Positions 19,675 through 30,652 of a DNA stretch of 44,308 bases are shown here, piece after piece (positions within the stretch are counted from its first letter, which is position 1; each line of letters begins with the position of its first letter). A program made the position numbers and the translations under genes. This stretch comes from Hydrogenimonas sp. (lineage in GTDB: Bacteria; Campylobacterota; Campylobacteria; Campylobacterales; Hydrogenimonadaceae), in contig NZ_JAOZPV010000006.1 in the NCBI RefSeq assembly GCF_029932565.1, positions 1 through 44,308 on the forward strand, read 5' to 3'. The notes beneath the pieces are model-generated. The model did not search any database. It was not told where the DNA came from and saw only the letters and a list, made by a program, of their open reading frames with translations.

Positions 19675-20382
19675 TCAGCGGCTGATCGTGTGGGTGTCGT
19701 ACTCGCTGTCGATCGTTTTTTGCATCTCTATACGCAGATTGTCGTACCACTCTTTCGGTGCGTTGGCGACATCGACAGAGGGAAGAAAAATGACTTTCAG
19801 ATCGCCGCCGATCGATATTTTTTCATGTTCGTTGACGACACTTTTGCTTCCGAGTATGACAACCGGCTGAACGATGAGACCGAATTTTTCGGCAATAAAT
19901 TTCGCCCCTTCCTTGAATTCGAGCAGGCTTTGATTTTTCGAGCGTGTGCCTTCCGGAAAGATGGCGACCGGCCTATGCAGCACTTCGAGTGACTCTTTGA
20001 CATCTTTCATCAGTTTGATCAGGCCTCTTCGGTCTTCCCTGTCGACACTGATCATCTCGCCACTGCTGAGGAGTTTGCCGAACCAGGGCACCGCGAAGAG
20101 CTCTTTTTTCGCAACCCATCGCAGATTTTTGTCAAGCAGTGCCTCGAGTGTGATGATGTCGACGATGCCCTGATGGTTGATCAGATAAAGCTGTGCTCTC
20201 TCATCCGGCTTACCGACCACTTCCAGGTTGGCTCCCAGGAAAAACAGCATCACTTTGTTCCAAAAGTGCAGTATCGATGCTTTGTGTTTCGGAAAAAGAT
20301 TGAGAAGAATGATCATGATCGTGACGACCGTCGAGATGACGAAAGCGGAGTAGTAGAATCTAATACGAGCAAAGATCTTCAT
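19675..20382 (-). CDS. plsC: 1-acyl-sn-glycerol-3-phosphate acyltransferase
   Basis: YLINHQGIVDIITLEAL (NHxxxxD), VAIFPEGTRSKNQSLLEFKEGAKFIAEKFGLIVQPV. Confidence 0.92.
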   Translation of the reverse strand: MKIFARIRFYYSAFVISTVVTIMIILLNLFPKHKASILHFWNKVMLFFLGANLEVVGKPDERAQLYLINHQGIVDIITLEALLDKNLRWVAKKELFAVPWFGKLLSSGEMISVDREDRRGLIKLMKDVKESLEVLHRPVAIFPEGTRSKNQSLLEFKEGAKFIAEKFGLIVQPVVILGSKSVVNEHEKISIGGDLKVIFLPSVDVANAPKEWYDNLRIEMQKTIDSEYDTHTISR

Positions 20383-21517
20383 TTTTGACCCATCCTATTC
20401 GGTTGTTTGGCAGTTGAATTTTCGTGTACCGACTGTTGTGGTTCATCTCTTTGGCAGTCGTCTCCTGATAGAGACGCATGAACGGGGTACTCTGCTCCGT
20501 CGGAAGCAGATAGATCGTCGTTTCCGGTTTGATGCATACGCTTTTCAGCGGAATGAGATAGGTTACCAGATATGCCCCTGCCAGGCCGATCAAAATGGGA
20601 TAGATCCATCCTTTGCGGCGTATCCACAGTATCAGCCAGATCAGCATCAAAGTGGCCGTTGCCGCGATTTTGAATTTTGTAAATTCGCTGGCCTGCGGAT
20701 CGAGATTGGATTGGGTGCTGACGCTGCTGCGCTTGACGATAATCGGAACCTGAAATCTTTCGTATCGGTTTTTCGTGACATTGAAATAACTGAATTCGAT
20801 CTGTTCGATATCGGAAGGATAAACAGCATAATAGAGAAGTGTGGTGGCGTTCAAATCGCCCTCCATCGAATCGATTCCCTGCTTTCGTGCATGGGGAAGC
20901 CGGAAATCATCGGTATTGCCATATGCGATGAGCATCTGCAGGGCAAGGATATTGTCACCCTCTTCATATGAGGATGCCTGGTAGTTGATCAGCTCCATCT
21001 TTTTCGCAAGTATTCCGCTGAAGTCTTTGGGGGGATTGAGACGGACGGCGTTGAGTGTGATACTTTCGGTTCTGTAAACTCTGTCGCTGTCCTCATAGTG
21101 CACGACAAAGGCCGGTAGTTTGATGGCACTGCCTGTCGCTTTGAAATAGTAGGTCAGGTGGTTGATCGCATGGGGCCGTATATATTCATACTCCCGGATC
21201 GCCTTGATGTTTCGCCCACCTTCGAGTTCAATGAGATAGGGGAGATGTTTTTTCAACGAGGTGATCTTGATGGTAACCGGGAAAATCTGACCGACATAGA
21301 TCTTTTTCGGAACCTTTTCGATTGTCAGATAGATCAGTCGCTCCGTTGGCTTCGGCTGCTCGACGGAATCTTCACCCCGAAGTTCCTCATCGACATTGTA
21401 AAGTGGTATCTCATCCTCTGCAGGGTCGATATAGACCGGGGGTTCGTTTTCGATTGTCGTATAGGCAGCGAGATAGCTCCAGCTCAGAAAAAAGAGAAAA
21501 AGAAGACGCATCACCAC
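20360..21517 (-). CDS. exported/membrane protein with C-terminal SH3-like segment
   Basis: Signal peptide, TM pair (FKIAATATLMLIWLILWIRRKGWIYPILIGLAGAYLVTYLIPL), C-terminal TKIQLPNNRIGWVKNEDL resembles a bacterial SH3 end. Confidence 0.65.
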   Translation of the reverse strand: MVMRLLFLFFLSWSYLAAYTTIENEPPVYIDPAEDEIPLYNVDEELRGEDSVEQPKPTERLIYLTIEKVPKKIYVGQIFPVTIKITSLKKHLPYLIELEGGRNIKAIREYEYIRPHAINHLTYYFKATGSAIKLPAFVVHYEDSDRVYRTESITLNAVRLNPPKDFSGILAKKMELINYQASSYEEGDNILALQMLIAYGNTDDFRLPHARKQGIDSMEGDLNATTLLYYAVYPSDIEQIEFSYFNVTKNRYERFQVPIIVKRSSVSTQSNLDPQASEFTKFKIAATATLMLIWLILWIRRKGWIYPILIGLAGAYLVTYLIPLKSVCIKPETTIYLLPTEQSTPFMRLYQETTAKEMNHNSRYTKIQLPNNRIGWVKNEDLCSY

Positions 21518-22189
21518 TTAAGCGAGAAACCCTTCCAACATCTTTATGCCGTCAATCGATCCGAGGATAGTCTCCATCGCCCGTTCCGGATGCGGCATCA
21601 ATCCGAACACGTTTTTCTCTTTGTTGCAGATGCCGGCGATATTGTCGACCGATCCGTTCGGATTGTCGGCATTGCCGCTTTCGTCACAATAGGTCAACAG
21701 GACCTGTCCGTTGTCATAAAGTGCTTTGAGGCGGTCGTCGTCGATGTAGTAGTTGCCTTCGGCATGGGCGATTGGTATGTTGAGCAGATCTCCCACTTTG
21801 CATTTTCGAAGAAAGCGGTTTTCATTGTTTTCGACTTTGAGATATTGGTGTTTCGATACAAAATGAAGATTTTCGTTTCGCTTCATCGCTCCGGGCAGAA
21901 GGTGGCTTTCGAGAAGAATCTGAAATCCGTTGCAGATTCCAAGGACATAGCCGCCGTTCTCGGCAAAGGATTTGACCGCTTTCATAATAGGACTGAAACG
22001 TGCAATGGCTCCACTGCGCAGGTAATCGCCATAGCTGAAGCCCCCAGGGACGACGACGAGATCCGTATTGGCCGGAATCATCTCTTCTTCATGCCAGATG
22101 ATCGAGACATTCTGCGTCAGCCGTTCAAACGCATATTTGGTATCGAATTCGCAGTTGGTGCCGGGAAACTGCAGGATTGTTATATTCAT
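21518..22189 (-). CDS. purQ: phosphoribosylformylglycinamidine synthase subunit PurQ
   Basis: [72 protein letters not shown]. Confidence 0.96.
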   Translation of the reverse strand: MNITILQFPGTNCEFDTKYAFERLTQNVSIIWHEEEMIPANTDLVVVPGGFSYGDYLRSGAIARFSPIMKAVKSFAENGGYVLGICNGFQILLESHLLPGAMKRNENLHFVSKHQYLKVENNENRFLRKCKVGDLLNIPIAHAEGNYYIDDDRLKALYDNGQVLLTYCDESGNADNPNGSVDNIAGICNKEKNVFGLMPHPERAMETILGSIDGIKMLEGFLA

Positions 22190-22287
22190 TTAATTAATCT
22201 CCTCTCTTCGAGAACGGATTCCCGAAGAAATTCTTCTCGGTAAAGCGATGCTTTCGGAAAGAGTGAAATGTGACAATTTCACAATAT

Positions 22288-22539
22288 TCATTGAATGATC
22301 TCGATGCTGTAATCTTCGATGACGGTATTCGCCAGAAGGGTTTCACACATCTTTTCGACCTCTTTTTCCGCTTCGTGCATGGAGGATGCATCGATATCCA
22401 GGACGATTTGTTTTCCAACGCGTACGTCGGAAACATTGCCGAAACCAAGGGAATCGAGTGCGTGATGGACCGCTTTTCCCTGTGGATCGAGAACGCCCTG
22501 TTTTAGATATATATTGACGATTGCTTTCATGTTTTTCAT
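22288..22539 (-). CDS. purS: phosphoribosylformylglycinamidine synthase subunit PurS
   Basis: [43 protein letters not shown]. Confidence 0.93.
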   Translation of the reverse strand: MKNMKAIVNIYLKQGVLDPQGKAVHHALDSLGFGNVSDVRVGKQIVLDIDASSMHEAEKEVEKMCETLLANTVIEDYSIEIIQ

Positions 22540-23249
22540 TCTCCCAGTATGCGTTTAAGAACTTCTTCGTAGGCCACTTTCACATTGCCAAGTCCCTGGC
22601 GGAAGCGGTCCTTGTCGAGTTTTTCACCCGACTCCATGTCCCAGAATCGGCAGCTGTCTGGGCTGATTTCATCTGCCAGTATGATGTTGCCTTTACTGTC
22701 GTATCCGAACTCCACTTTGAAATCGACGAGGTTGAGCCCTTTTCGGGCAAAGAACGATTTGAGAATGGTATTGATTTCGCGACCAAGACGCTTGAGCTCC
22801 TCGAGGTCACCTTCATTCTTGACGAGATCGAGAATGATGCAGTGTTCGTCGTTGATGAGCGGATCGCCCAGATCGTCGCGTTTGTAGTAGAACTCGACGA
22901 GTGCGAAAGGGAGTTTCGTTCCATCTTCGATGCCAAGACGCTTCGTGAGACTGCCGGTGGCGATGTTGCGGACGACGACCTCGATCAGAATGATGTCGAC
23001 TTTTTTGACGAGCATATGGTTGTCGTCGGGCATATCGACAAAATGTGTCGGAACACCGGCTTTTTCGAGAAGTTTGAAAAGTTCGGTGCTGATTTTGTTG
23101 TTGAGTGCGCCTTTGCCGGCTTCCTGGTCGTGCTTGACGCCGTTGAAAGCGGTCAGGTCATCTTTGAATTCCGCAATCAACAGATTCGGATCTTCTGTCA
23201 GGAACAGCCGTTTCGCCTTTCCCTCGTATAACAGTTCTTTCTTCGTCAT
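22536..23249 (-). CDS. purC: phosphoribosylaminoimidazole-succinocarboxamide synthase
   Basis: [67 protein letters not shown]. Confidence 0.96.
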   Translation of the reverse strand: MTKKELLYEGKAKRLFLTEDPNLLIAEFKDDLTAFNGVKHDQEAGKGALNNKISTELFKLLEKAGVPTHFVDMPDDNHMLVKKVDIILIEVVVRNIATGSLTKRLGIEDGTKLPFALVEFYYKRDDLGDPLINDEHCIILDLVKNEGDLEELKRLGREINTILKSFFARKGLNLVDFKVEFGYDSKGNIILADEISPDSCRFWDMESGEKLDKDRFRQGLGNVKVAYEEVLKRILGE

Positions 23250-24568
23250 TTTTTCTCCTGCGTTATGATAAGTGCTTTGAGAATATCCACACCCTCTTTC
23301 AGCTGATTGTCATTGTATAGATCCTCTTTTGTGATGATCTTCTCTTTTTTCGGAGTCAGCTTTTTGGTTTTCGTTTTGTCGGCACCGTTGCCGTCGATCT
23401 TTTCGAGTTCGCTTTTCAGATGTTCTTTCAGTTCGGACTCTTTGATCGAGAAGCCATCCTCTTCGACAGTCACTTTTCCGAACGGAACGATGATGTCCGG
23501 CGTGACACCCACTGCCTGAATGGTTCGTCCGCTCGGCAGATAGTAGCGGGCGATCGTCAGGCGCAGCGCTTCGATTTTGTTGATCGGCATGATGATCTGA
23601 ACGCTTCCTTTGCCGAAAGTCTTTTCACCGACGAGTACGGCGCGTCGATGATCCTGCAGCGAACCGCTGACGATCTCGCTGGCACTGGCACTGCCACCGT
23701 TGATCAGTACGACGATCGGGATATGCTTGAAGGTTCCCTTCGATGTCGCATTGAAAATTTCGTTTTCATCCTTGATCCGTCCTTTCTGGGAGACAATGAC
23801 ACCTTTGTCGACAAAAAGATCGACCAGGCCGACAGCCTGATCGAGCAGACCGCCCGGGTTGTTGCGAAGATCGAGTATGAGTCCTTTGGCACTCGGATTT
23901 TCCATCAGCGCTTTTTTGATATCTTTGACAATCTTCTTGTCGAAAGAAACGACACGGATATAGAGAATCTCCTTGTCCACTTTTTTGGTATAGACAGACT
24001 GGATTTTGATGATATCGCGGATGATCGTGACGACAATCGGTTTCGGTTCGTCTTTTCGAACGATCGTCAGCATAATTTTGGTTTTTGGTTTGCCCCGCAT
24101 CAGAGAGACCGCCTCGTCGAGCGTCATGTTGAGCGTCGACTTGTCATTGATCTTGAGAATGATGTCGCCGGTTTTGAGACCCGCTTTGAATGCCGGTGTG
24201 CCTTCGAGCGGTGCGATGACCGTGAGTGCGCCATCCCGCATGCCGACGGTGACGCCCAGACCGCCAAATTCACCGCTGGTCTGGATTTTCATCTCTTTGA
24301 AACTCTTTTCGTCCAAAAAGGAGGAGTGGGCATCGAGATTGGCCATCAAACCCTTGATTGCCTTGTTGATGATGTCGTTGATCGTCAGATCGTCGACATA
24401 GTACTTTTCGACAGTTCCGATGACCTGTGTGAACTTCGTCAGTGCTTCGAGTTTGGAGACTGTCGTGTTGTTGTCACCTTTCGCGAATAGGTTGGGTGAC
24501 GTGACTAGCGTCAGTGCCGCAACTGTCGAGAGAAATCCCGCCGCAATATATCCTCTTTTTTTCTTCAT
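23246..24568 (-). CDS. S41 family C-terminal processing peptidase
   Basis: PDZ domain ([40 protein letters not shown]) and S41 motifs [53 protein letters not shown]. Confidence 0.94.
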   Translation of the reverse strand: MKKKRGYIAAGFLSTVAALTLVTSPNLFAKGDNNTTVSKLEALTKFTQVIGTVEKYYVDDLTINDIINKAIKGLMANLDAHSSFLDEKSFKEMKIQTSGEFGGLGVTVGMRDGALTVIAPLEGTPAFKAGLKTGDIILKINDKSTLNMTLDEAVSLMRGKPKTKIMLTIVRKDEPKPIVVTIIRDIIKIQSVYTKKVDKEILYIRVVSFDKKIVKDIKKALMENPSAKGLILDLRNNPGGLLDQAVGLVDLFVDKGVIVSQKGRIKDENEIFNATSKGTFKHIPIVVLINGGSASASEIVSGSLQDHRRAVLVGEKTFGKGSVQIIMPINKIEALRLTIARYYLPSGRTIQAVGVTPDIIVPFGKVTVEEDGFSIKESELKEHLKSELEKIDGNGADKTKTKKLTPKKEKIITKEDLYNDNQLKEGVDILKALIITQEKK

Positions 24569-24711
24569 TATCCAAATCCGTTGTTTCTATAAATTTTATG
24601 GATGATATTATAGTGGGTTGTCTCTGAAATATGGATAAATAAAATCCTCTGTTTTTCAACGCCCTTATTCGAGCCAATGCTATAATCTTAAGAAAAAAGA
24701 GGTAAAGAAAC

Positions 24712-24741
24712 TTGACACCATCAGACTAAAGTTGTTATAAT
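24712..24741 (+). promoter_or_regulatory. sigma70-like promoter upstream of clpB
   Basis: TTGACA (24712-24717), 18-nt spacer, TATAAT (24736-24741). Confidence 0.7.
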
Positions 24742-24877
24742 GCCTCAAATTAGTCGGAATATCCGGATGTGTGACTCAAGTTGCAGACGCGTATGAGAGA
24801 TTGCGATAGGATATTCCAATCAATTGAAGTAACTTTGTCTATAAAAAAAACAGAGTGTTGGAAAAAAAGGAGTTGTA

Positions 24878-27454
24878 ATGAGTATTTTTGAAAAACTGAC
24901 CCACCAGATGACGGAGACGATTGAATCGGGTGTGAGTCTTGCCTTGCACAACAAAAACCCGGAAGTCGAACCGGCCCATCTTGTCTGGGCGCTGCTGACG
25001 AACAGTGGAAGTGTGCTGAATCAGGCATTGAACCGTATGAATGTCGACAAAGCACCCATCGAGCTGGAAGCCAAGAGTGTGGCGGATCGGCTGCCGAAAG
25101 TTTCGACCGTTACGAAAGAGAGCATCAAGATTTCCCGTGCATTGCAGGAGTCGTTGCAGAAAGCGGAAGGCCTGATGGCGAAGCAGGGTGATCAGTATCT
25201 GGCCGTCGATACCTGGCTGCTGGCCAATCTCGATCATCCCCAGATCAAAGATGTCCTTGGCAAATATCTCGATATGATGGAGCTTCGCAAGACATTCGAA
25301 GCGATCCGTGGCGGCAAGAAAATCGAAAGCCAGACAGCCGACGAGACGCTGGAAGCGCTGGAGAAGTATGGTATCGATCTGAACAAAAGGGCGATCGAGG
25401 GCGAACTCGATCCGGTTATCGGCCGGGACGAGGAGATCGAGCGTCTTATGCAGATTCTGATTCGTAAAACCAAGAACAATCCGATTCTTCTCGGTGAGCC
25501 GGGAGTGGGTAAAACCGCCATCGTCGAGGGGCTGGCACAGCGTATCGTCAACAAGGAAGTCCCTCTGAGTCTTCAGAACAAACGTGTCATCGTTCTCGAC
25601 ATGAGTGCTTTGATCGCAGGTGCGAAATACCGTGGTGAGTTCGAAGACCGTCTCAAGGCTGTGATCGAAGAGGTGAAAAAGAGCGGCGACGTCATCCTTT
25701 TCATCGACGAGATTCATACGATTGTCGGCGCGGGTGCGAGCGAGGGGAGCATGGATGCAGCCAATATGCTCAAACCGGCACTGGCCCGCGGAGAGCTGCA
25801 TACCATCGGTGCGACGACACTCAAAGAGTACCGCAAGTACTTTGAAAAAGATGCGGCGCTTCAGCGGCGTTTCCAGCCGGTGTATGTCAACGAACCGAGC
25901 ATCAACCAGGCGCTTCAGATTCTTCGTGGATTGCGCGAGCGCCTCGAAGCGTTTCACAACGTCACGATTCTGGACAGTGCGCTGGTCGCGGCGGCGAAAC
26001 TTTCGGCGCGCTATATTACCGACCGCTACCTGCCGGACAAGGCGATCGACCTGATCGACGAAGCTGCCGCGGAGCTGAAGATGCAGATCGAAAGCGAGCC
26101 GACCGAACTGGCCCGTGTCAAACGTGAAATCAGTCAGCTGCAGGTCGAAAAAGAGGCGTTGATGATGGAAGAGTCGAAAAAGAACGAAACGCGCCTCGGC
26201 GAGATCGAAAGGGAGCTGGCCGACCTCGAAGAGAAAAAACGGAAGCTCGAAGCGCAGTTCGAAACGGAGAAGAAGGTTTTCAACGATATCGCGCAGATCA
26301 AGGTGGAAATCGACAAACTGCGCAGTGAAGCGGAGATGGCGAAACGAAACGGCGACTACAACAAAGCCGCCGAGATCGAATACGGCAAGATTCCGCAGCT
26401 CGATGAGCAATTGAAACAGCTCGACGAACAGTGGGAACGCATGCAGAAAGAGGGGACACTGCTCAAGAATGCGGTCGACGAGGAGATGATCGCGAAAATC
26501 GTCAGCCGCTGGACACAGATTCCTGTGACGAAGATGCTGCAGAGCGAAAAAGAGAAGATTCTGCATGTCGAAGAGGTTCTGGCCGAAGATGTCGTCGGAC
26601 AGGAGCAGGCGATCAAAGCGGTAGCACGCGCCATCAAGCGCAACAAGGCGGGTCTGAGCGAGCAGAATCGACCGATCGGAAGCTTCCTCTTCCTGGGACC
26701 GACCGGCGTGGGCAAAACACAGACTGCCAAGACGTTGGCGAAATTCCTTTTCGATACGGAGAAGTCGCTGATCCGAATCGATATGAGCGAATATATGGAG
26801 AAGCATGCGGTGAGCCGCCTTGTCGGTGCACCTCCGGGATATGTCGGTTACGAAGAGGGCGGACAGCTCACCGAAGCGGTTCGCCGCAAGCCCTACAGCG
26901 TCATCCTCTTCGACGAAATCGAAAAGGCGCATCCGGATGTCTTCAATGTGCTCCTGCAGGTGCTCGACGATGGCCGATTGACCGACAACAAAGGGGTCAC
27001 GGTCGACTTCAGGAATACGATCATCATTCTGACGTCGAACATAGCCAGTGACAAAATCATGGAGTTCAAAGATCCGGAAGATCGTGAAAAAGCGGTCAAG
27101 GATGAGTTGAAGATGTATTTCAAGCCCGAGTTCCTGAACCGGCTTGACGATATCATCATCTTCAACCCGCTCGACAAGGGTGCCATCACGAAAATTGTGG
27201 ATATTCTCTTCAGAAGCATTCAGGAGAAACTCAAAGAGCGTGATATAACTGTCACACTCGCCGAAGCGGCGAAAGAGCGTATCGCCGAAGCCGGTTTCGA
27301 TCCTGTCTATGGCGCACGGCCGCTCAAGCGTGCTCTCTACGAACTCGTCGAAGACCGGTTGGCCGAACTCATTCTCGAAGACCGGATCAAAGAGGGCGAC
27401 AGTGTCGTCTTCGATGTGGAGAACGACGAAATCGTTGTCCACATCAATCCGTAA
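24878..27454 (+). CDS. clpB: ATP-dependent chaperone ClpB
   Basis: Two AAA+ modules ([37 protein letters not shown]), coiled-coil middle domain, [60 protein letters not shown] upstream. Confidence 0.97.
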   Translation: MSIFEKLTHQMTETIESGVSLALHNKNPEVEPAHLVWALLTNSGSVLNQALNRMNVDKAPIELEAKSVADRLPKVSTVTKESIKISRALQESLQKAEGLMAKQGDQYLAVDTWLLANLDHPQIKDVLGKYLDMMELRKTFEAIRGGKKIESQTADETLEALEKYGIDLNKRAIEGELDPVIGRDEEIERLMQILIRKTKNNPILLGEPGVGKTAIVEGLAQRIVNKEVPLSLQNKRVIVLDMSALIAGAKYRGEFEDRLKAVIEEVKKSGDVILFIDEIHTIVGAGASEGSMDAANMLKPALARGELHTIGATTLKEYRKYFEKDAALQRRFQPVYVNEPSINQALQILRGLRERLEAFHNVTILDSALVAAAKLSARYITDRYLPDKAIDLIDEAAAELKMQIESEPTELARVKREISQLQVEKEALMMEESKKNETRLGEIERELADLEEKKRKLEAQFETEKKVFNDIAQIKVEIDKLRSEAEMAKRNGDYNKAAEIEYGKIPQLDEQLKQLDEQWERMQKEGTLLKNAVDEEMIAKIVSRWTQIPVTKMLQSEKEKILHVEEVLAEDVVGQEQAIKAVARAIKRNKAGLSEQNRPIGSFLFLGPTGVGKTQTAKTLAKFLFDTEKSLIRIDMSEYMEKHAVSRLVGAPPGYVGYEEGGQLTEAVRRKPYSVILFDEIEKAHPDVFNVLLQVLDDGRLTDNKGVTVDFRNTIIILTSNIASDKIMEFKDPEDREKAVKDELKMYFKPEFLNRLDDIIIFNPLDKGAITKIVDILFRSIQEKLKERDITVTLAEAAKERIAEAGFDPVYGARPLKRALYELVEDRLAELILEDRIKEGDSVVFDVENDEIVVHINP

Positions 27455-27469
27455 TCTTCAAACAAGCAT

Positions 27470-27499
27470 GGCAAAGCCGGCAGATGGCCCGGTTTTGCC
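27470..27499 (+). terminator. stem-loop downstream of clpB, weak terminator
   Basis: GGCAAAGCCGG-N8-CCGGTTTTGCC, 11-bp stem with one G-U pair; no obvious U-tract. Confidence 0.5.
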
Positions 27500-27704
27500 A
27501 CCTCTCCCAAAAAACTTTCCTTTAAACTCTTTAGAAGCTATCTAAAAAGCTCCTTGGCCTCGTTGAAAAGCTTGAATGTAGTTTTGGCTATACCCTCTGC
27601 CTTCCGCCTTGCCATCGCACCTTTTGCGTGTCATTCCCGCCTATAAAGATTTTTGAGATGGGTTCTAGTGTAAAATAGGTTAAAACCCTTCCCGAAGGCT
27701 GACC

Positions 27705-28433
27705 ATGAAATGGAATGCAGTATATCTATCGCTTGTTGTTCTCTTCTTCGGTTTTGCCGGTTACCTGTATCTGAAAACAGACAATATCCGGACATTGAGC
27801 CAAGATGATGGATCGGAAGTGGCCTATTTAAAATCGCGCAACGAAAAACTGCTGAGTAAAAACCGCTATCTGAAAAAGAAAAACAGTATGCTCAATGCGA
27901 AACTGCAACGGCAGAGAAAAGCCTTTCTTGAGTATGAGCATCAAGCTATACAGAGATACAGAGCTGCCTACGAGAAAAAAGCGTCGCAACTCAAGATGAA
28001 AACCGTCCCCTATATCGGTATCCCTTTGATTGTTTCCGAAACTGTACATGATCTGGAAACCTATTGCAGCGAGATGAACGATCTGTTTCGGTTGGAAGAG
28101 AGACTCTACGGTTTTGGCAGCGATCATGCGGATTTCACCGAAATATGCGGGAATCATCTGGATGAGATGCGGGAACGGATGAAAAGTGATGCGAAAAACG
28201 CATTGGGAAAATTTCTTTCGATCGAACAGGAGAAGGGAGGTGAACGTCTCTCCTACTGGAAGGAGCAGATCAACGACGCAATGGAGTCGGTATCGGATCG
28301 GGATGATCAGCAGAAGCGTGATATGATCGAGATCTATCGTGGGCTTTTTGACGAGATGAATCTCACCTCCGAGCTAAAAGGTCCGATCAGTGAAACGGTC
28401 AATTATTGGGAGTATGTGTTTGGAATGCGGTGA
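27705..28433 (+). CDS. membrane-anchored coiled-coil protein, function unknown
   Basis: N-terminal TM (VYLSLVVLFFGFAGYLYL) followed by K/N/R-rich coiled coil; no family recognised. Confidence 0.6.
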   Translation: MKWNAVYLSLVVLFFGFAGYLYLKTDNIRTLSQDDGSEVAYLKSRNEKLLSKNRYLKKKNSMLNAKLQRQRKAFLEYEHQAIQRYRAAYEKKASQLKMKTVPYIGIPLIVSETVHDLETYCSEMNDLFRLEERLYGFGSDHADFTEICGNHLDEMRERMKSDAKNALGKFLSIEQEKGGERLSYWKEQINDAMESVSDRDDQQKRDMIEIYRGLFDEMNLTSELKGPISETVNYWEYVFGMR

Positions 28434-28483
28434 GCAATTCGATCTGTTGGAATATGATCCAATGGCCACGGCTTCTTCTCTGA

Positions 28484-29122
28484 TCAAATTTCGAGTTGGC
28501 GGGTACCGACGATTCGGGCTTCCTCACTCCGGTGTGTGACATAGAGGAGTGTGAAGCCGAATTTTTCCTGGAGGTGGACGATTTCGTGTGCGAGGTGTCG
28601 GCTCAACGACTCGTCGAGGCTTGAAAGGGGTTCATCCATCAGGAGGATTTTCGGTTCGAGTATCAGGGCGCGGGCCAGAGCCACACGCTGCTGTTCGCCA
28701 CCTGAAAGTTCGGAGGGTCTCTTTTTCCGAAAATCAGGCAGTCCGACGAGCTTCAGAATGGTATCGACGCGACGATTGCGTTCGGTTGTCCCGACACCCT
28801 TGATCTTCAGCCCGAAACCGATATTCTCTTCCACATTCATATGGGGCCAGAGTGCCAGATCCTGAAAGACCATACCGATTTGACGCTGTTCCGGAGGTAC
28901 GAGAATCCGGCCATCGCGCGATACGGCATTCTCTTCGATATAGATGGTACCACGGTGGGGGGCGACGAAACCGGCAAGGAGCCTCAACAGTGTCGTCTTG
29001 CCGGAACCGGATGGACCGAGAATGACAAGACGTTCGCCCTGTTCCACATCGAGAGAGAACGTGTCGAGTATCGTCTGCTCGTCGTATCGACATGTAACCT
29101 GTTCGAAGCGGACGATCTTCAT
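28484..29122 (-). CDS. fbpC: Fe(3+)-type ABC transporter ATP-binding protein
   Basis: GPSGSGKTTLLRLLAGFVAPHRGTIYI, GMVFQDLALWPHMNVEENIGFGLK, LSGGEQQRVALARALILEPKILLMDEPLSSLD. Start placed at 29122; the track extends into the permease gene. Confidence 0.85.
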   Translation of the reverse strand: MKIVRFEQVTCRYDEQTILDTFSLDVEQGERLVILGPSGSGKTTLLRLLAGFVAPHRGTIYIEENAVSRDGRILVPPEQRQIGMVFQDLALWPHMNVEENIGFGLKIKGVGTTERNRRVDTILKLVGLPDFRKKRPSELSGGEQQRVALARALILEPKILLMDEPLSSLDESLSRHLAHEIVHLQEKFGFTLLYVTHRSEEARIVGTRQLEI

Positions 29123-30651
29123 CGTTTTGTTCCCCAGTAGTGAAACCATCCCCAGGCTACCGCTGCCGGAACCACGACGGCGGCGATCATAACGATACAG
29201 AGCGATGCAATGAGCTGTGGCGATCCGTTTGCCATCAGTGTAAAGATTCTCACCGGGAGTGTATCGTGCCCGGGTGGATAGAGCAGAATTGTGATGGAAA
29301 TGTCGCGAAGTATGAAAAGAGAGGCTACCACCCATGCACCCAGGATTCCATGCCGGGTCAACGGGATAACGATATGGATCATCCGTTGAAACCAGCCGGC
29401 GCCCGTCATCTGTGCCGCCTCTTCCATCGAGGGTGGGACCATCGCCAGAGTTGCGAGAGAGATGCGGGCGGTCAGGGCGGTGTATTTGGCGAGGTAACCG
29501 AAGAGAACGATCAACGTCGTGGCATAGACGATGTTGGTTGACGGCGTGTTCCAGAATGTTATAAGGGCGATACCGATCACGGTACCGGGCAGTGTGAAGA
29601 GGAAGAGCAGCAAAGGGTCGATGGTGCGTGCAGCGTAAAAAGGTTTTTTTAGAAAAAGATAACCGGTGAAAAAACCGAAAAAAGTGAGAACGGAAGCACC
29701 GACAAAAGCGTAGAAAAATGACCGCAGCAGTGCATCACCGGCTACATGAAGGGCCCGCAGATAGCTATCTATACCGCCGGCCTGCAGGAGAAGAGAGCCG
29801 ATGGGCATGGCGACGAAGATGGCGGCCAGGCATGCCATCCCCGTGAGTACGGACCATCTGTTTCGGCCCAGAGTGATCCGGAGAAACTCGTTTTTCTGCG
29901 CAAAGTGACGGGGTATGGCGATTCGATTTCGCAGATAACGGTTTTCCGCAACCGTCAACAGTGCGGCAAAGAGGACGAGCGGTATGGCCGCCGCTGTTGC
30001 GGCTTCGAAATTGTAGAAGGCGGAAAACTGTGTAAAACTTTCGACGGCATAGACGTTATAGCGCAGATACATCGGTACACTGAATTCTCCGAGAGCGAGT
30101 AGAAAAACGAGGAGTGCAGCCAGTAAAAGTGCAGGTCGGATCAACGGAAGCGTGACTCTCCATAACGTAAGAGGCCACGTGGCGACAAGCCGTCCCGCCT
30201 CTTCGAGATGAGGGTGGACGGTGTGTAAAAAAATCATGGTCAGAAGCATGGGCAGAGGAAGATAGACGCTCACAAGTATGAACAACGAACCCGGAAGACC
30301 CGAAAGCCAGTGGAGGGGCAGACCGCTCATCTGAAACAGATCGCTCCATGCCACGGCGATGATGTAGGGCGGAACGAGGAGGGGAATCAGAAAAAGAAAG
30401 ATAAAAAATCTCCGAAAGGGCAGATCGGTTTTTCCGAGAAAAATACCCAGGGGAATGCCGAGCAGGAAGGTCGATACGGTCACCAACGACGCCAGGATGA
30501 CGCTGTGGCGCATCAGCATCCATGTCTGCATCGAACCGAAGAGCGATGGGATCGTATCATCCGGCATGAATGCTTTGATAAGCATCGCCAGGATCGGAAC
30601 GATGCCGATGAACAACAGAATCGAAACGATGGACGCTAAAAAGAGACGCAT
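29119..30651 (-). CDS. fbpB: Fe(3+)-type ABC transporter permease (fused two-domain)
   Basis: About 12 hydrophobic segments in two homologous halves, each with an EAA-like loop (HLEEAGRLVATWPLTLWRVTLPLIRPALL; SMEEAAQMTGAGWFQRMIHIVIPLTRHGIL). Confidence 0.87.
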   Translation of the reverse strand: MRLFLASIVSILLFIGIVPILAMLIKAFMPDDTIPSLFGSMQTWMLMRHSVILASLVTVSTFLLGIPLGIFLGKTDLPFRRFFIFLFLIPLLVPPYIIAVAWSDLFQMSGLPLHWLSGLPGSLFILVSVYLPLPMLLTMIFLHTVHPHLEEAGRLVATWPLTLWRVTLPLIRPALLLAALLVFLLALGEFSVPMYLRYNVYAVESFTQFSAFYNFEAATAAAIPLVLFAALLTVAENRYLRNRIAIPRHFAQKNEFLRITLGRNRWSVLTGMACLAAIFVAMPIGSLLLQAGGIDSYLRALHVAGDALLRSFFYAFVGASVLTFFGFFTGYLFLKKPFYAARTIDPLLLFLFTLPGTVIGIALITFWNTPSTNIVYATTLIVLFGYLAKYTALTARISLATLAMVPPSMEEAAQMTGAGWFQRMIHIVIPLTRHGILGAWVVASLFILRDISITILLYPPGHDTLPVRIFTLMANGSPQLIASLCIVMIAAVVVPAAVAWGWFHYWGTKR

Positions 30652-30652
30652 T

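Noticed and set aside
24839-27442. 867-codon open frame antisense to clpB
   Set aside because: Its codons align exactly with clpB codons, so stops would require sense TTA, CTA or TCA, which are rare here. The translation is low-complexity D/F/R/L-rich and no family is recognised. Codon-usage artefact.
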